Positions 54,455-63,404 of a stretch of DNA of 64,000 nt are shown one piece after another (position 1 is the first letter of the stretch; each line of letters opens with the position of its first letter). The translations under genes were made by a program, and so were the position numbers. This DNA is from Sphingomonas cannabina. Its GTDB lineage: Bacteria > Pseudomonadota > Alphaproteobacteria > Sphingomonadales > Sphingomonadaceae. The stretch spans positions 2,837,001-2,901,000 of the forward strand of contig NZ_CP090059.1 in NCBI RefSeq assembly GCF_021391395.1. Reading direction: 5' to 3'. The notes beneath the pieces are model-generated. The model saw only the letters and a program-made list of their open reading frames with translations. It was not told the DNA's origin and did no database searches.

Positions 54455-54934
54455 GTGAAAGGCATCCGGCGACTGGCCGTTATCGGCGGGATTGCGTTGT
54501 TTCCGCCATGGGTCGCCCACGCCCAGGAGGATGGCTGCGCGCGCATAGATGATCCGTCGGCGCGCCTTGCCTGCTATGATCAACGGTCGGGCCGGACAGA
54601 ACGAGGAAGCCCGCCGGTTTCCATCCCTGCCCCGCCCGCTCCTGCCCCATCGTCGCAACCGTCGAGCCGAGCCACCGCCGACAGCTACGAAGATCGCCGC
54701 GATGCGCTGAAGAGTCGGACGGATTTCACCAGCCGGCTGAAGGCGGTGAAGCCCCTGCGCCACGGCTATTACCGGCTGGAGCTGGAGGACGGCACGGCGT
54801 ACGACACCACGACCGTCGCACCGCCGCCGCCCGTCGGCGAGACGATCCGCGTCCGCCGGTCCGCATTCGGCACGACCTTTTTCGACATCGACGGGCGAAA
54901 GCCCTTCACCGTCAGGCTGTCGCGCCGCCAATAG
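54455..54934 (+). CDS. Exported hypothetical protein
   Basis: A 159-residue protein with a signal peptide (LAVIGGIALFPPWVAHA) and GCARIDDPSARLACYD, the common envelope-protein motif with two Cys that may pair. A Pro/Ser linker follows, then a C-terminal small beta-domain (HGYYRLELEDGTAYDTTTVA in two strands; RVRRSAFGTTFFDIDGRK). Not recognised beyond that. The GTG start at 54455 has AGAGGAGAA upstream. It ends 23 bp inside the convergent MFS gene. Operator copy B lies ~50 bp upstream. Confidence 0.75.
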   Translation: MKGIRRLAVIGGIALFPPWVAHAQEDGCARIDDPSARLACYDQRSGRTERGSPPVSIPAPPAPAPSSQPSSRATADSYEDRRDALKSRTDFTSRLKAVKPLRHGYYRLELEDGTAYDTTTVAPPPPVGETIRVRRSAFGTTFFDIDGRKPFTVRLSRRQ

Positions 54935-56234
54935 GTCTCGCCTCGCCGGTCTCACGATCCGGCTGCTCGAGCAGGCGGTTCGGATCGACCATCGCCCAGG
55001 CGAGCACGCCCGCCAGAACCACGGCGGCGCCCGCGTAGAAGGCGGCGATCCAGCCGAACTGCGCGGCAATCATCGGCGTCAGCGTGGCGGTCAATGCACC
55101 GCCGATCTGGCATCCCATGTTCATGAAGCCGGACACCACGCCGCTGTGCTGACCGGCAATGTCCGCCGTCACCGACCAGAAGGAGCTCTGCGAGAGATAG
55201 ATCGCGCCTGCGCCGCCGGCCAGGATCAGCACCGCGAGCGGCGCATTGTCCACCATCGATCCGCAGGCCAGGAACAGGCCCGTCAGGATGAACGATATGA
55301 TGCCGAGGCCCGAGCGCCCCCAGTAGAGGCCGTGGCGCGCCGAGACCCGGTCGTTGATCACGCCGCCGAGCAGGCAGCCGAACGTCATGCACAGGAAGGG
55401 CAGCATGGAGAAGACGGCGCTCGACTTGACATCCAGATGCCGCGCTTCCGCCAGGTAGATGAAGAACCAGCTGAAGAAGATCCAGATCACATAACCAAAC
55501 GCGAAATAGCTGATGAACAGGCCCCAGACGTTGCGGCTGGCGAGGATCGTCCCCCAGGGGATAGGGGCGCGCGAGGCCGCCTTGGCCGGCGGCAGGCCAG
55601 CCTCGATATGCGCCAGCTCGGCCGCGTTGACCGACGGATGCTCCTGCGGCCGGTCGCGCGCCAGCAGGAACCAGACGGCGGCGGCGACAAGCCCCAGGGC
55701 GGCGCAGACATAGAAGGACGCCCGCCAGCCGCCCCACAGGATGATCGCGGTGATGAGCGGCGGCGTGATGCCGGACCCCGCGCCCACGCCGGCGAAGATC
55801 CATCCGTTCGCCTTCCCCCGCTCCTGCGCGGGGATCCAGCGCGACAGGAACTGGTTGCCGCACGGATAGACGACCGATTCGCCGATACCGAGCGCAAACC
55901 GGGTCAGCGCCAGCAGCAGCAGCGCGCCGCTGCCCTGCGGATGGATGATCGCCGTCGCCGCGGTGAACACGCCCCACCAGAGCAGCGCGCCGGTCAGCAC
56001 GATGCGGGGGCCGTAGCGGGCCGCGAGCCAGCCGGCCGGAACCTGGAACAAGGCATATCCGATCAGGAAGGCGCTGAAGACCCAGCCCAGCTCGACCTGG
56101 TCGATGCCATATTCCTTCCGCATCTCCACCCCGGCGACCGAGATGTTCGTGCGATCGAGAAAGGCGATCGCGCTGATGATGAACAACAGGAAGATGAGGC
56201 CCAGCCTGACCCTGGACCGCGCGGCGCCGCTCAT
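54912..56234 (-). CDS. MFS transporter, anion:cation symporter (ACS) type
   Basis: A 440-residue inner-membrane transporter with 12 likely helices. Seen: LDRTNISVAGVEMRKEYGID (the D-R-x-N start of the ACS/hexuronate family), PAGWLAARYGPR, GIGESVVYPCGNQFLSRWIP and GVINDRVSARHG (the second-half MFS loop). ACS transporters bring in small organic acids such as sugar acids or aromatic acids with protons. The ATG at 56234 is preferred over 56240 by spacing from GGGAGGG. Operator copy C lies upstream. It would import the acid made by the periplasmic oxidations. Confidence 0.88.
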   Translation of the reverse strand: MSGAARSRVRLGLIFLLFIISAIAFLDRTNISVAGVEMRKEYGIDQVELGWVFSAFLIGYALFQVPAGWLAARYGPRIVLTGALLWWGVFTAATAIIHPQGSGALLLLALTRFALGIGESVVYPCGNQFLSRWIPAQERGKANGWIFAGVGAGSGITPPLITAIILWGGWRASFYVCAALGLVAAAVWFLLARDRPQEHPSVNAAELAHIEAGLPPAKAASRAPIPWGTILASRNVWGLFISYFAFGYVIWIFFSWFFIYLAEARHLDVKSSAVFSMLPFLCMTFGCLLGGVINDRVSARHGLYWGRSGLGIISFILTGLFLACGSMVDNAPLAVLILAGGAGAIYLSQSSFWSVTADIAGQHSGVVSGFMNMGCQIGGALTATLTPMIAAQFGWIAAFYAGAAVVLAGVLAWAMVDPNRLLEQPDRETGEARPIGGATA

Positions 56235-56265
56235 GACCATCCCTCCCGTCCGGCTTGTATGCCGG

Positions 56266-56282
56266 ACAATATAGTATATGAT
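56266..56282. promoter_or_regulatory. Shared operator, copy C
   Basis: ACAATAT-AGT-ATATGAT, followed by CCGTG as in copy D. Lies between the divergent MFS and cupin genes. Confidence 0.7.
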
Positions 56283-56341
56283 CCGTGATAGGACGGATAC
56301 ACGTCCGCGTAAACAGACAAGAGCATCGGGAGGGGAACGAC

Positions 56342-57262
56342 ATGGGCATGGCGATGCCGCGCATCGGGGTGGTCGCAGCATTGGTGGCCTTCTCCGCGGT
56401 CGCGGTGGCGCAGACCGCGATGCCGCTGGCGCAGCGCATCGGCCGCAGCGATCCCGGCAAGATGCAACTTGCGACCGGCGTCCATGGCGGCGCGGGCTCG
56501 ATGAGGTTCGGCGCGCTGCTCGGGGCGAACGCGCTCAGCACCAACTTCATCTTCCTCCACCGTGGCACGATCGCGCCGAAGAGCGGGATCGGCCAGCATT
56601 TCCACAACGACTGCGAGGAGATGTTCGTCATCCTCGACGGCGAGGCGGAATTCACGATCGATGGACGGACCTCGCGCCTGACCGGGCCAGCGGGGGCGCC
56701 CGATCGCAAGGGCCATGCCCACGGCATCTACAATCCCACCGACAAGCCCGTTCAGTGGCTGAACATCAACGTCGGCATGACGAAGAGCTACGATAATTTC
56801 GACCTGGGCGACCCGCGCACCAACGCCCCGCTCGATCCCGTGCCGCAGTTCATCACCATGCGGCTGGATCGCAGCCTGCTGAAGCCGGCGGCGGCGAACC
56901 TGCCTGAGGCGACCGGCGCCGTGCTCTACCGCCGCGCCCTGGGGCCGACGATCTTCTCGACGGCCTGGTCCTATGTCGATCATATCCTGCTGCCCGCGGG
57001 CTCGGCGCTGGGCCGCCGTATCCAGCCGGACATGAGCGAGGTCTATTACGTGATGTCCGGCACCGGCGAGGTCACGCTGGGCGATGAGGCCGCGCCGATC
57101 AAGGCCGGTGATGCCGTGCCCGTCGACCTCGGCGAAGCGCGGGCGATCCGTCAGACCGGCGGCGAACCATTGGAATTGATGGTCATCGGCGTCGCGCGCG
57201 ATCTGGCGGCAAAAGCCCGTTATCGTGCGGAGGCCGAGGCACGGATGCGGCCGCGCAGATAG
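56342..57262 (+). CDS. Exported bicupin protein, type 2
   Basis: A 306-residue protein with a signal peptide (IGVVAALVAFSAVAVAQ). The first cupin (about 65-145) has the full metal motif in GQHFHNDCEEMFVILDGEAEF and a later His in KGHAHGIYNP; the second (about 200-290) keeps the barrel (SEVYYVMSGTGEVTLGDEA) but lacks the histidines. So a one-metal periplasmic bicupin. Reaction unknown; family members include dioxygenases and isomerases. ATG 56342 has GGGAGGGG before it. First of a plus-strand run with the next two genes. Confidence 0.82.
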   Translation: MGMAMPRIGVVAALVAFSAVAVAQTAMPLAQRIGRSDPGKMQLATGVHGGAGSMRFGALLGANALSTNFIFLHRGTIAPKSGIGQHFHNDCEEMFVILDGEAEFTIDGRTSRLTGPAGAPDRKGHAHGIYNPTDKPVQWLNINVGMTKSYDNFDLGDPRTNAPLDPVPQFITMRLDRSLLKPAAANLPEATGAVLYRRALGPTIFSTAWSYVDHILLPAGSALGRRIQPDMSEVYYVMSGTGEVTLGDEAAPIKAGDAVPVDLGEARAIRQTGGEPLELMVIGVARDLAAKARYRAEAEARMRPRR

Positions 57263-57324
57263 CTGCTGGGGATAACAGCCATTCCTTCCCCCGACGAGGA
57301 GCCATCACAACAAGGAGAGAAGCC

Positions 57325-57747
57325 ATGAACAGGCGTCATATGCTGCAGGGACTGGCCGCGCTGGGCATCGGCGCGACAACGGGGGCCGCTGCCGGCGCCC
57401 GGCCCCGCCCTTCCCCGCGCAAGCCCATCGTCCTCTATTGCGATCTCGCCATCGATCCGGCGCGTGAGCAGGAGATGCTCAACGCGTTCCACAATCACTT
57501 CAAGCCCGTTGCCGAAACCTTCCGCGGTCGCGGCTATATCGACGTCAAGATGCTGAAGCTGCGCAGCGTGATCCAGGGCGGTCCCGCGCCGGCCCCCGGC
57601 ATCAACTACCGCTTCCAGCTCACCTATGAGAGCGAGGAGCAACGGCAGGTCTGGATCAAGTCGGACGTGCACCAGAAGAACTGGCCGCTGATCGAGAACA
57701 CCGTGCTCAACAAGGATTATCTGGTCCTGCTGACCGACAGCGTCTGA
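57325..57747 (+). CDS. Tat-exported small protein, dimeric alpha-beta-barrel-like
   Basis: A 140-residue protein. NRRHMLQGLAALGIGATTGA is a twin-arginine-type signal, so it may be exported folded. The mature part has IVLYCDLAIDPAREQEMLNA, a central VAETFRGRGYIDVKML and WIKSDVHQKNWPLIEN, a pattern like the antibiotic-biosynthesis monooxygenase/EthD small barrel fold. No cofactor is needed in that fold. Function unknown. CAAGGAGAGAAGCC precedes the ATG. Confidence 0.72.
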   Translation: MNRRHMLQGLAALGIGATTGAAAGARPRPSPRKPIVLYCDLAIDPAREQEMLNAFHNHFKPVAETFRGRGYIDVKMLKLRSVIQGGPAPAPGINYRFQLTYESEEQRQVWIKSDVHQKNWPLIENTVLNKDYLVLLTDSV

Positions 57748-57814
57748 GCGGAAGCGGGCCCGATGCCCTTGTCTCTCTCTTCTTCCCGCCCGATCCATTT
57801 GAGGGAATAGCGCC

Positions 57815-58831
57815 ATGTCCTCCCGTCTACGCGCCGCCCTGCTTGCAGCGGCGCTCTGTCATCTGAGCATCCCGCTGGCAGCGCAGGGGCCTGCATCCGC
57901 GCCCTCCGTGCCTTCGATCGAGCGGCTCGACCCCGCGCTCGACGCAGTTATCGCGCCGGGCACACCGATCGAGCGCGTGGCCACCGGCTTCGGTTTTACC
58001 GAGGGGCCGATGTGGCATGACGGGCGGCTCTGGTTCTCCGACGTGACCGGGGACAAGATGCGCGCGGTGACCCCGGACGGAAAGGTGCAGGAACTGATCG
58101 CCAATGCGGGCGGGCTTCCCAATCCGCCCGCCGGCGCCAGTATCGGCTCGAACGGCATGGTCCCCGCCCCGGACGGCACGGTGCTGATGACGCAGATGGG
58201 TGCGCGCCGCATCGTGAAGGTCGGGAAGGACGGGAGGCTGCAACCGTTCCTGTCGGACTATCAGGGTAAGCGGCTGAACAGTCCCAACGATCTCGTCTAC
58301 GACCGGGCGGGGGCGCTGTGGTTCACCGATCCGCCGTTCGGCCTGTTCAACGGCATGGACAAGGACCCGGCCAAGGAGCTACCGTTCAATGGCGTGTTCC
58401 GCTATGCCGGCGGCAAGCTGACCGCGGTCATCACCGATATGACCCTGCCCAACGGCATCGGCTTCTCGCCCGATTTCAAGACCCTGTACGTCGGCAATTA
58501 CGGGCCGGACATGTATGTCCGCGCCTATGAGGTGGGCCCAGGCGGCACATTGTCCGCGCCGCGCGAGCTGATCCGCCTGCCGGCTGGCCGCGGCGGGCCG
58601 GACGGGCTGAAGGTCGACACGGCCGGCAACATCTGGATGACCGGCCCGGGCGGCATCCGCATCGTCACTCCTGCGGGCAAGGTTCTGGGGCAGATCAAGT
58701 TGCCGGAAACCGCCGCCAACCTCGCCTTCGCCGGCGACGGCCATATCGTCTACATTACCGCCAGCACCAGCATCTATCGCCTGCGCAGCAAGGTGAAAGG
58801 CATGCTGCCGCTTTATGCTGACGCGAAATGA
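57815..58831 (+). CDS. Exported SMP-30/gluconolactonase-type lactonase
   Basis: A 338-residue beta-propeller with a signal peptide (LRAALLAAALCHLSIPLAAQG). Seen: GFGFTEGPMWHDGRLWFSDV (metal-binding Glu), NSPNDLVYDRAGALWFTDPPFG in two strands, LPNGIGFSPDFKTLYVGNYG and GGPDGLKVDTAGNIWMTGPG: the metal and active-site strands of SMP-30/LRE enzymes. They open lactones using Ca or Zn. It fits after a sugar- or alcohol-oxidising quinoprotein that gives a lactone. A hairpin follows its stop. Confidence 0.88.
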   Translation: MSSRLRAALLAAALCHLSIPLAAQGPASAPSVPSIERLDPALDAVIAPGTPIERVATGFGFTEGPMWHDGRLWFSDVTGDKMRAVTPDGKVQELIANAGGLPNPPAGASIGSNGMVPAPDGTVLMTQMGARRIVKVGKDGRLQPFLSDYQGKRLNSPNDLVYDRAGALWFTDPPFGLFNGMDKDPAKELPFNGVFRYAGGKLTAVITDMTLPNGIGFSPDFKTLYVGNYGPDMYVRAYEVGPGGTLSAPRELIRLPAGRGGPDGLKVDTAGNIWMTGPGGIRIVTPAGKVLGQIKLPETAANLAFAGDGHIVYITASTSIYRLRSKVKGMLPLYADAK

Positions 58832-58836
58832 CGGGC

Positions 58837-58861
58837 GGCGGGCGGCAACCGGCCGCCCGCC
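58837..58861. terminator. GC-rich hairpin between convergent lactonase and cytochrome genes
   Basis: GGCGGGCGGC and its perfect complement around a 5-base loop, six bases after the lactonase stop. No clear U-run. Confidence 0.5.
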
Positions 58862-58867
58862 CCATTC

Positions 58868-59215
58868 CTAATGGCGGCCCTCGCTGGCCGCGCCTGTTGA
58901 AGGCGTGGCGGGCGCCGCCGCATAGTTCTTCGCCAGATAGGTGGTGATCACCTTGATCTCCTCGGGCGACACCTCGGCGCCGCGGTCGGCCATGCCCTGG
59001 ACGGTTGCCGCCCATTCCGCCTCGGTCCGCCGCTTCTGGAAGACCTGCGCGGTCGAATGGCAGAAGCCGCAGCGCTCGTTGATGAGGTCGAGGCCCGGGC
59101 CGGGCGGCGGTGTCGCCGCGGCCGCGGCGGCCGGTGCCGGCGCTTGCTGGGACAGGGCGCGCGCGCCGATCACCGGCAGGGTGAGCGCCATGACGATCAA
59201 TCCGACTGTGCGCAT
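58868..59215 (-). CDS. Small exported cytochrome c
   Basis: A 115-residue protein with a signal peptide, an Ala/Pro-rich linker and one heme c site C-x2-C-H in ERCGFCHSTAQ near residue 49. A helix with EWAATVQGMADRGAEVSPEE supplies a possible Met axial ligand, and the end VITTYLAKNYA fits the class I C-terminal helix. It is 10 bp downstream of the PQQ dehydrogenase gene on the same strand, so it is the likely electron acceptor of that enzyme in the periplasm. Confidence 0.87.
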   Translation of the reverse strand: MRTVGLIVMALTLPVIGARALSQQAPAPAAAAAATPPPGPGLDLINERCGFCHSTAQVFQKRRTEAEWAATVQGMADRGAEVSPEEIKVITTYLAKNYAAAPATPSTGAASEGRH

Positions 59216-59224
59216 GTCATGTCC

Positions 59225-61147
59225 TCAAGGCAGGGCGTAGGCGATCACCGCGTCGCTGGTGGCCGGTGAAAAGGCGAAACCCCCGGTCGCGACGACGGCG
59301 ACCATCTGCCGTTTCCCGACCGCGTAGGTCATCGGCGTTCCGTAATTCGAGTCCGGCAGCTCGGCCGTCCACAGCAGCTTGCCCGTCTTCGTCTCGAAGG
59401 CGCGCAGGCGCTTGTCCTTGGTGGCACCGATGAAGGTGAGGCCGCCCGACGTCGTGAAAGGGCCGCCGGCGCTGGTGATCCCGGCGTCCTTGAGCGCCGG
59501 ATGACCGGTGTCGCCCAACGGCCGGCGCCACGCGACGGTGCCTTTCGCGACATCGACCGCCACCAGCTCTCCCCACGGCGGCTTGCTGCAGGGGAAGCCG
59601 GTTTCCATGTCCGCGAAATAGGCGTAGCCGCCCTTCATCCCCCAGCTTCCGTCCGGCTGCCGTTCCAGCTGCTGCGGGCTGCCGAGCTCGTTGAGGTTGA
59701 TGACGTAGAGGCCGAGCTTCGGATCGAACGCTCCGCCGCCCCAGTCGACGCCGCCCAGGCTGCCGGGGAAGGTGTTGACCGCACTGTCCGCGCGCAGCGG
59801 CTGGAAGGGCTTGCTCGGCGCGATGTTCAGATTCTTCGCGACCTGCTCGCACCTCGCCTTGAGTTCCGGGGTGACGTCGAGGATGTCGTCCGGACCATAG
59901 GACAGGCGCGTCAGCGGCGGCGGCGCCACCGGCATCGGCTGGGTCGGCCAGGGCTGCTCGCCGGGGACATCCGTCTCCGTCGGCACGGGCATTTCGCGCA
60001 CGTCGAACAGCGGCTTGCCCGTCACGCGGTCGAGGACGAACATGATCGCCGTCTTGTTCATCGCCACCAGCGCCGGAATCACCCGCCCGCCGCGCCGCAC
60101 GTCGATGAGAGTCAGCGTCGGCAGGTCGAAGTCCCAGATATCGTGGTGGACCGTCTGGAAATGCCAGAGATACCGGCCGGTCGCGGCATCCACTGCGACC
60201 ACCGAGTTGGAATAGAGATTGGCACCCTTGCGATCGCCGCCCCAGCGGTCGAAGGTCGGCGTACCGATCGGCAGGTAGGCGATGCCCCGCTTCTCGTCGA
60301 CCTGGACGAACGTCCAGACATTGGTGCCCGATCGTCCCTTGGTGCTGCCGGGTTCCCAGGTGTCGGCACCCGGCTCGTCGTCGCGCGGGATGGTGTGGAA
60401 GGTCCAGACCAGCCTGCCGGTCCGCGCGTCCCACGCCCGCACGTCGCCGGCGGCGCCCTTGATCGGCATCTCCTGAACGCGGGAGCCGGTGATGACCAGA
60501 TCCTTGTAGATCGCGGGCGGACTGCTCATGCCGAGCGGCGCGACCTTGAGGCCGTTCATCACCTCGGGCGTCTTCAGGTTGACGATCCCGGCCTCGCCGA
60601 ACTCGGCGGCGGGATGCCCCGTCGCCGCATCGAGCGCGATCAGCTTGCCGGAGCGCGTGCCGAAGAAGATGCGGGCGCCCTTCCCCTTGGCTCCGGGCCA
60701 ATAGGCGACGCCGCGCGTCGAGGGCTGATCCTTGTTCGCGAGGGTATAGGCCCAGCGCTCCCGCCCCGTCGCGGCATCGACCGCGACGACACGATTATAG
60801 GGTGTGGAGAGATACATGACCCCGTCGACGACCAACGGCGTCGCCTCGGACGCGGAGAACCCCGTGGCGAAACGGGCTCGCATACCGTCGGGCATCGGTC
60901 CCACGTCGGCGGTCACGCCGGGCGGGCGCATGTGATACACCCACGCCTGACGCAGCTTATCGACGTTCGCGGTGGTGATCTGCTTGAGCGGCGAGTGGCG
61001 TGCCCCGCCTGGATCGCGGCCATAGCTGGCCCAGTCCCCGTCCTTGGGCGGAGCCGCGATGGCCACGCTCCCGAGGGCCGTTGCGAGAGATATCAATGAC
61101 GCCAGTGCAAGGGACCGGCGGAACGAGGATGGAGCTTTCAACGACAT
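59225..61147 (-). CDS. Periplasmic PQQ-dependent dehydrogenase
   Basis: A 640-residue soluble quinoprotein with a signal peptide (SLALASLISLATALGSVAIA). Seen: DWASYGRDPGGARHSPLKQI at the start of the eight-bladed propeller, blade motifs such as VAVDAATGRERWAY and IALDAATGHPAAEF, WDFDLPTLTLIDV (acidic site typical of the family), and a late GGPFTTSGGLTFIGAT. No membrane domain as in Gcd. It oxidises an alcohol or aldose; the substrate is unknown. The shared operator D lies ~80 bp upstream of the start, also in front of the divergent CoA transferase. Confidence 0.9.
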   Translation of the reverse strand: MSLKAPSSFRRSLALASLISLATALGSVAIAAPPKDGDWASYGRDPGGARHSPLKQITTANVDKLRQAWVYHMRPPGVTADVGPMPDGMRARFATGFSASEATPLVVDGVMYLSTPYNRVVAVDAATGRERWAYTLANKDQPSTRGVAYWPGAKGKGARIFFGTRSGKLIALDAATGHPAAEFGEAGIVNLKTPEVMNGLKVAPLGMSSPPAIYKDLVITGSRVQEMPIKGAAGDVRAWDARTGRLVWTFHTIPRDDEPGADTWEPGSTKGRSGTNVWTFVQVDEKRGIAYLPIGTPTFDRWGGDRKGANLYSNSVVAVDAATGRYLWHFQTVHHDIWDFDLPTLTLIDVRRGGRVIPALVAMNKTAIMFVLDRVTGKPLFDVREMPVPTETDVPGEQPWPTQPMPVAPPPLTRLSYGPDDILDVTPELKARCEQVAKNLNIAPSKPFQPLRADSAVNTFPGSLGGVDWGGGAFDPKLGLYVINLNELGSPQQLERQPDGSWGMKGGYAYFADMETGFPCSKPPWGELVAVDVAKGTVAWRRPLGDTGHPALKDAGITSAGGPFTTSGGLTFIGATKDKRLRAFETKTGKLLWTAELPDSNYGTPMTYAVGKRQMVAVVATGGFAFSPATSDAVIAYALP

Positions 61148-61225
61148 GCCTCTCCTGAAGGCAGGATCCGGTCTTTCATCGAGCCCGGTTGTCCTTTTCC
61201 GATGGAGATGCTAGCAGAGCCTCAA

Positions 61226-61242
61226 ATCATATACAATATGAT
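61226..61242. promoter_or_regulatory. Shared operator, copy D
   Basis: ATCATAT-ACA-ATATGAT, a perfect 7-3-7 palindrome followed by CCGTG, between the divergent PQQ dehydrogenase and CoA transferase genes. Confidence 0.8.
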
Positions 61243-61290
61243 CCGTGGCTGGAAATTGGCGCCGTCTGGCGGCGTGTGAGGGAGAAGGAT

Positions 61291-62475
61291 ATGGCGCTGC
61301 CGCTCGCCGGCATTCGGGTGCTCGACGTTTCGCAGGTCATGGCCGGCCCGTTCTGCTGCATGCTGCTGGGCGACATGGGCGCCGACGTCATTAAGGTCGA
61401 ACCGCCGCAAACCGGGGATTCGACCCGCCATTCGATGGGCTTCCGCCTGAAGGGGGAGGACAGTCCCGGCTTCCTCGCGCTCAACCGCAACAAGCGGAGC
61501 ATCGCGCTCAATCTCAAGGACGATGACGACCGTGCGGTATTCTACGCGCTGGTGAAGAGCGCCGACGTGCTGGTCGAGAATGCGCGCCCCGGCGTGGCGG
61601 CACGACTGGGCATCGACTATGACACGCTGGCGAAGATCAATCCGCGCCTCGTCTACGCCAGCATCTCCGGCTTCGGCCAGACGGGCCCCTGGGCGCAGCG
61701 CCCCGGCTTCGACCTGATCGCGCAGGCGATGTCAGGCATCCTCAGCTCCAACGGCTTCCCCGGCATGGAGCCTGCGAAGAACAGCATCGCCGTCGCCGAT
61801 CTGGGCGCCGGCCTGTTCTCCGCCTATGCGATCCTTTCGGCCATCATCGGACGGGAGAAAAGCGGACAGGGCCAGTATATCGATGCCTCCCTGCTGGAAG
61901 CCGCGCTCGGCCTGTCGATCTGGGAGACCACCGAGCTGTGGGGAACCGGCAAGCCCCCCGCGCCCATCGGCTCCGCCAACCGCATGTCGGCCCCCTATCA
62001 GGCGGTGCAGGCGTCGGACGGCTGGTTCGTCATCGGCGCGGCCAACCAGGGGCTGTGGCTCACCTTCCTGCAGGTGCTCGGCCGCCCCGAGCTCCAGGAC
62101 GACCCGCGCTATTCGAGCAATGCCGCGCGCGTCGTCAACCGCGTCGCGCTGATCGAGGATCTGACGCCGACCTTCCTCACCCGTACCCGGCAGGAATGGA
62201 TCGACGCATTGCTCGCGGCCGGCGTTCCCGCTGCCCCGATCCTCGACTATGGCGAGGCGGTGACGAGCGAGCAGGCGGTCGCGCGCGAGATGGTGATGCA
62301 GGTGCCGCATCCGGTGGAGGGCGACTTCAAGGCCCTGGGCTTCCCTGTGAAGATGCGCGGCACGCCGCAACAGGTCCGCCTCCCTCCCCCGCTACTCGAC
62401 GAGCATGGCGAGGCGATCCGCGAGGAACTGGCGGAAAAGGGCCTGCTCACGCCGCAGCGGGAAAGTGCCAAATGA
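61291..62475 (+). CDS. CaiB/BaiF-type (class III) CoA transferase
   Basis: A 394-residue class III CoA transferase. Seen: LPLAGIRVLDVSQVMAGPFC, LGDMGADVIKVEPPQTGD, NKRSIALNLKDDDDR, the catalytic Asp in GFDLIAQAMSGIL near residue 140, and GQGQYIDASLLEAAL. It moves CoA from a donor such as succinyl-CoA to a carboxylic acid, giving an acyl-CoA. ATG 61291 has GGGAGAAGG upstream; the extra upstream frame contains the operator. Its TGA overlaps the crotonase ATG, so the two are coupled. Confidence 0.9.
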   Translation: MALPLAGIRVLDVSQVMAGPFCCMLLGDMGADVIKVEPPQTGDSTRHSMGFRLKGEDSPGFLALNRNKRSIALNLKDDDDRAVFYALVKSADVLVENARPGVAARLGIDYDTLAKINPRLVYASISGFGQTGPWAQRPGFDLIAQAMSGILSSNGFPGMEPAKNSIAVADLGAGLFSAYAILSAIIGREKSGQGQYIDASLLEAALGLSIWETTELWGTGKPPAPIGSANRMSAPYQAVQASDGWFVIGAANQGLWLTFLQVLGRPELQDDPRYSSNAARVVNRVALIEDLTPTFLTRTRQEWIDALLAAGVPAAPILDYGEAVTSEQAVAREMVMQVPHPVEGDFKALGFPVKMRGTPQQVRLPPPLLDEHGEAIREELAEKGLLTPQRESAK

Positions 62476-63254
62476 GTGACGCGCGCCTGATCTACGAGAA
62501 GCGGGGCAACCAGGCCCATATCCGCTTCGACAATCCCGCCGCCCACAACGCGCTGACGAGCGCGATGTGGCACGACCTGCGCGATGCCGCGCGTGACATC
62601 GCGGCCGATCCCGGCATCCGGGTCGCGGTGTTCCGCGGCGTCGGCGGCAAGGCGTTCATATCCGGCACCGACATCTCCAAGTTCGCGGATTATGCGACCG
62701 GCCAGCAGGGCGTCGACTATGAGCGCGACATCGACGACTGCATGGGTGCGGTCGACGCGATCCCCTGCACGACCATCGCCGTCGTGGAGGGATGGGCGGT
62801 GGGCGGCGGCCTCAATATCTCCTCGGCCTGCGATTTCCGCGTCGCCACGCCGGACGCGCACTTCGGATCGCCGATCGGGCGCACGATCGGCAATTGCCTG
62901 TCCGCCGCCAGCGTGGCACGGATCGGCGGCGCCGTCGGCGTGCAGCGCGCCAAGCGCATGGTGCTGCTGGGCGAGATGCTGACTGCAGAGGAACTGCTCG
63001 GCTGTGGTTTCCTGCTGAAGGTCGTCGAGCGCGAAATGCTGGATGCGGAAGCAGAGGCGCTGGCGGAGCGCGCGGCCGAGAATGCGCCGCTCACCACCCG
63101 CGCGACCAAGGAGATGATCCGGCGCATCACCTTCGGCAACCTGCCCGACGTCGAGGACCTGATCGCTGAGGTCTATGGCAGCGCCGATTTCCGGCGGGGC
63201 GTCGCGGATTTCCTGGCGCGCACGAAGAAGGTGCCGGACTGGACTGGGAGTTAG
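62472..63254 (+). CDS. Crotonase-fold protein lacking both canonical catalytic glutamates
   Basis: A 260-residue enoyl-CoA hydratase/isomerase-family protein. The CoA-binding and oxyanion parts are there: FDNPAAHNALTSAM, KAFISGTDISKFADY, and VEGWAVGGGLNISSACDFRVA. In canonical hydratases the positions are G-G-G-x-E and F-G-x-P-E; here they are G-G-G-L-N and F-G-S-P-I, so both Glu are missing. It is therefore unlikely to be a simple hydratase; crotonases without them include decarboxylases, isomerases and C-C hydrolases. Coupled to the CoA transferase. Confidence 0.88.
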   Translation: MSDARLIYEKRGNQAHIRFDNPAAHNALTSAMWHDLRDAARDIAADPGIRVAVFRGVGGKAFISGTDISKFADYATGQQGVDYERDIDDCMGAVDAIPCTTIAVVEGWAVGGGLNISSACDFRVATPDAHFGSPIGRTIGNCLSAASVARIGGAVGVQRAKRMVLLGEMLTAEELLGCGFLLKVVEREMLDAEAEALAERAAENAPLTTRATKEMIRRITFGNLPDVEDLIAEVYGSADFRRGVADFLARTKKVPDWTGS

Positions 63255-63271
63255 AGCAGGGTTGACCCACT

Positions 63272-63365
63272 CACCCTCACCCTTCCCACCGCCTACGGCG
63301 CCGGGCCCCTTCCCTCTCCCATCGGGAGAGGGAGGGAGCGGCGAAGCCGCGGAAGGGTGAGGGTG
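63272..63365. repeat. Inverted repeat, family 6
   Basis: Outer arms CACCCTCACCCTTCC and inverse; an inner hairpin CCTCTCCCATCGGGAGAGG. It lies between the convergent crotonase and cytochrome genes. Confidence 0.85.
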
Positions 63366-63404
63366 ACAACGGTTCCGCTTGAATTCATCTTGCTTTAGGG
63401 AATC

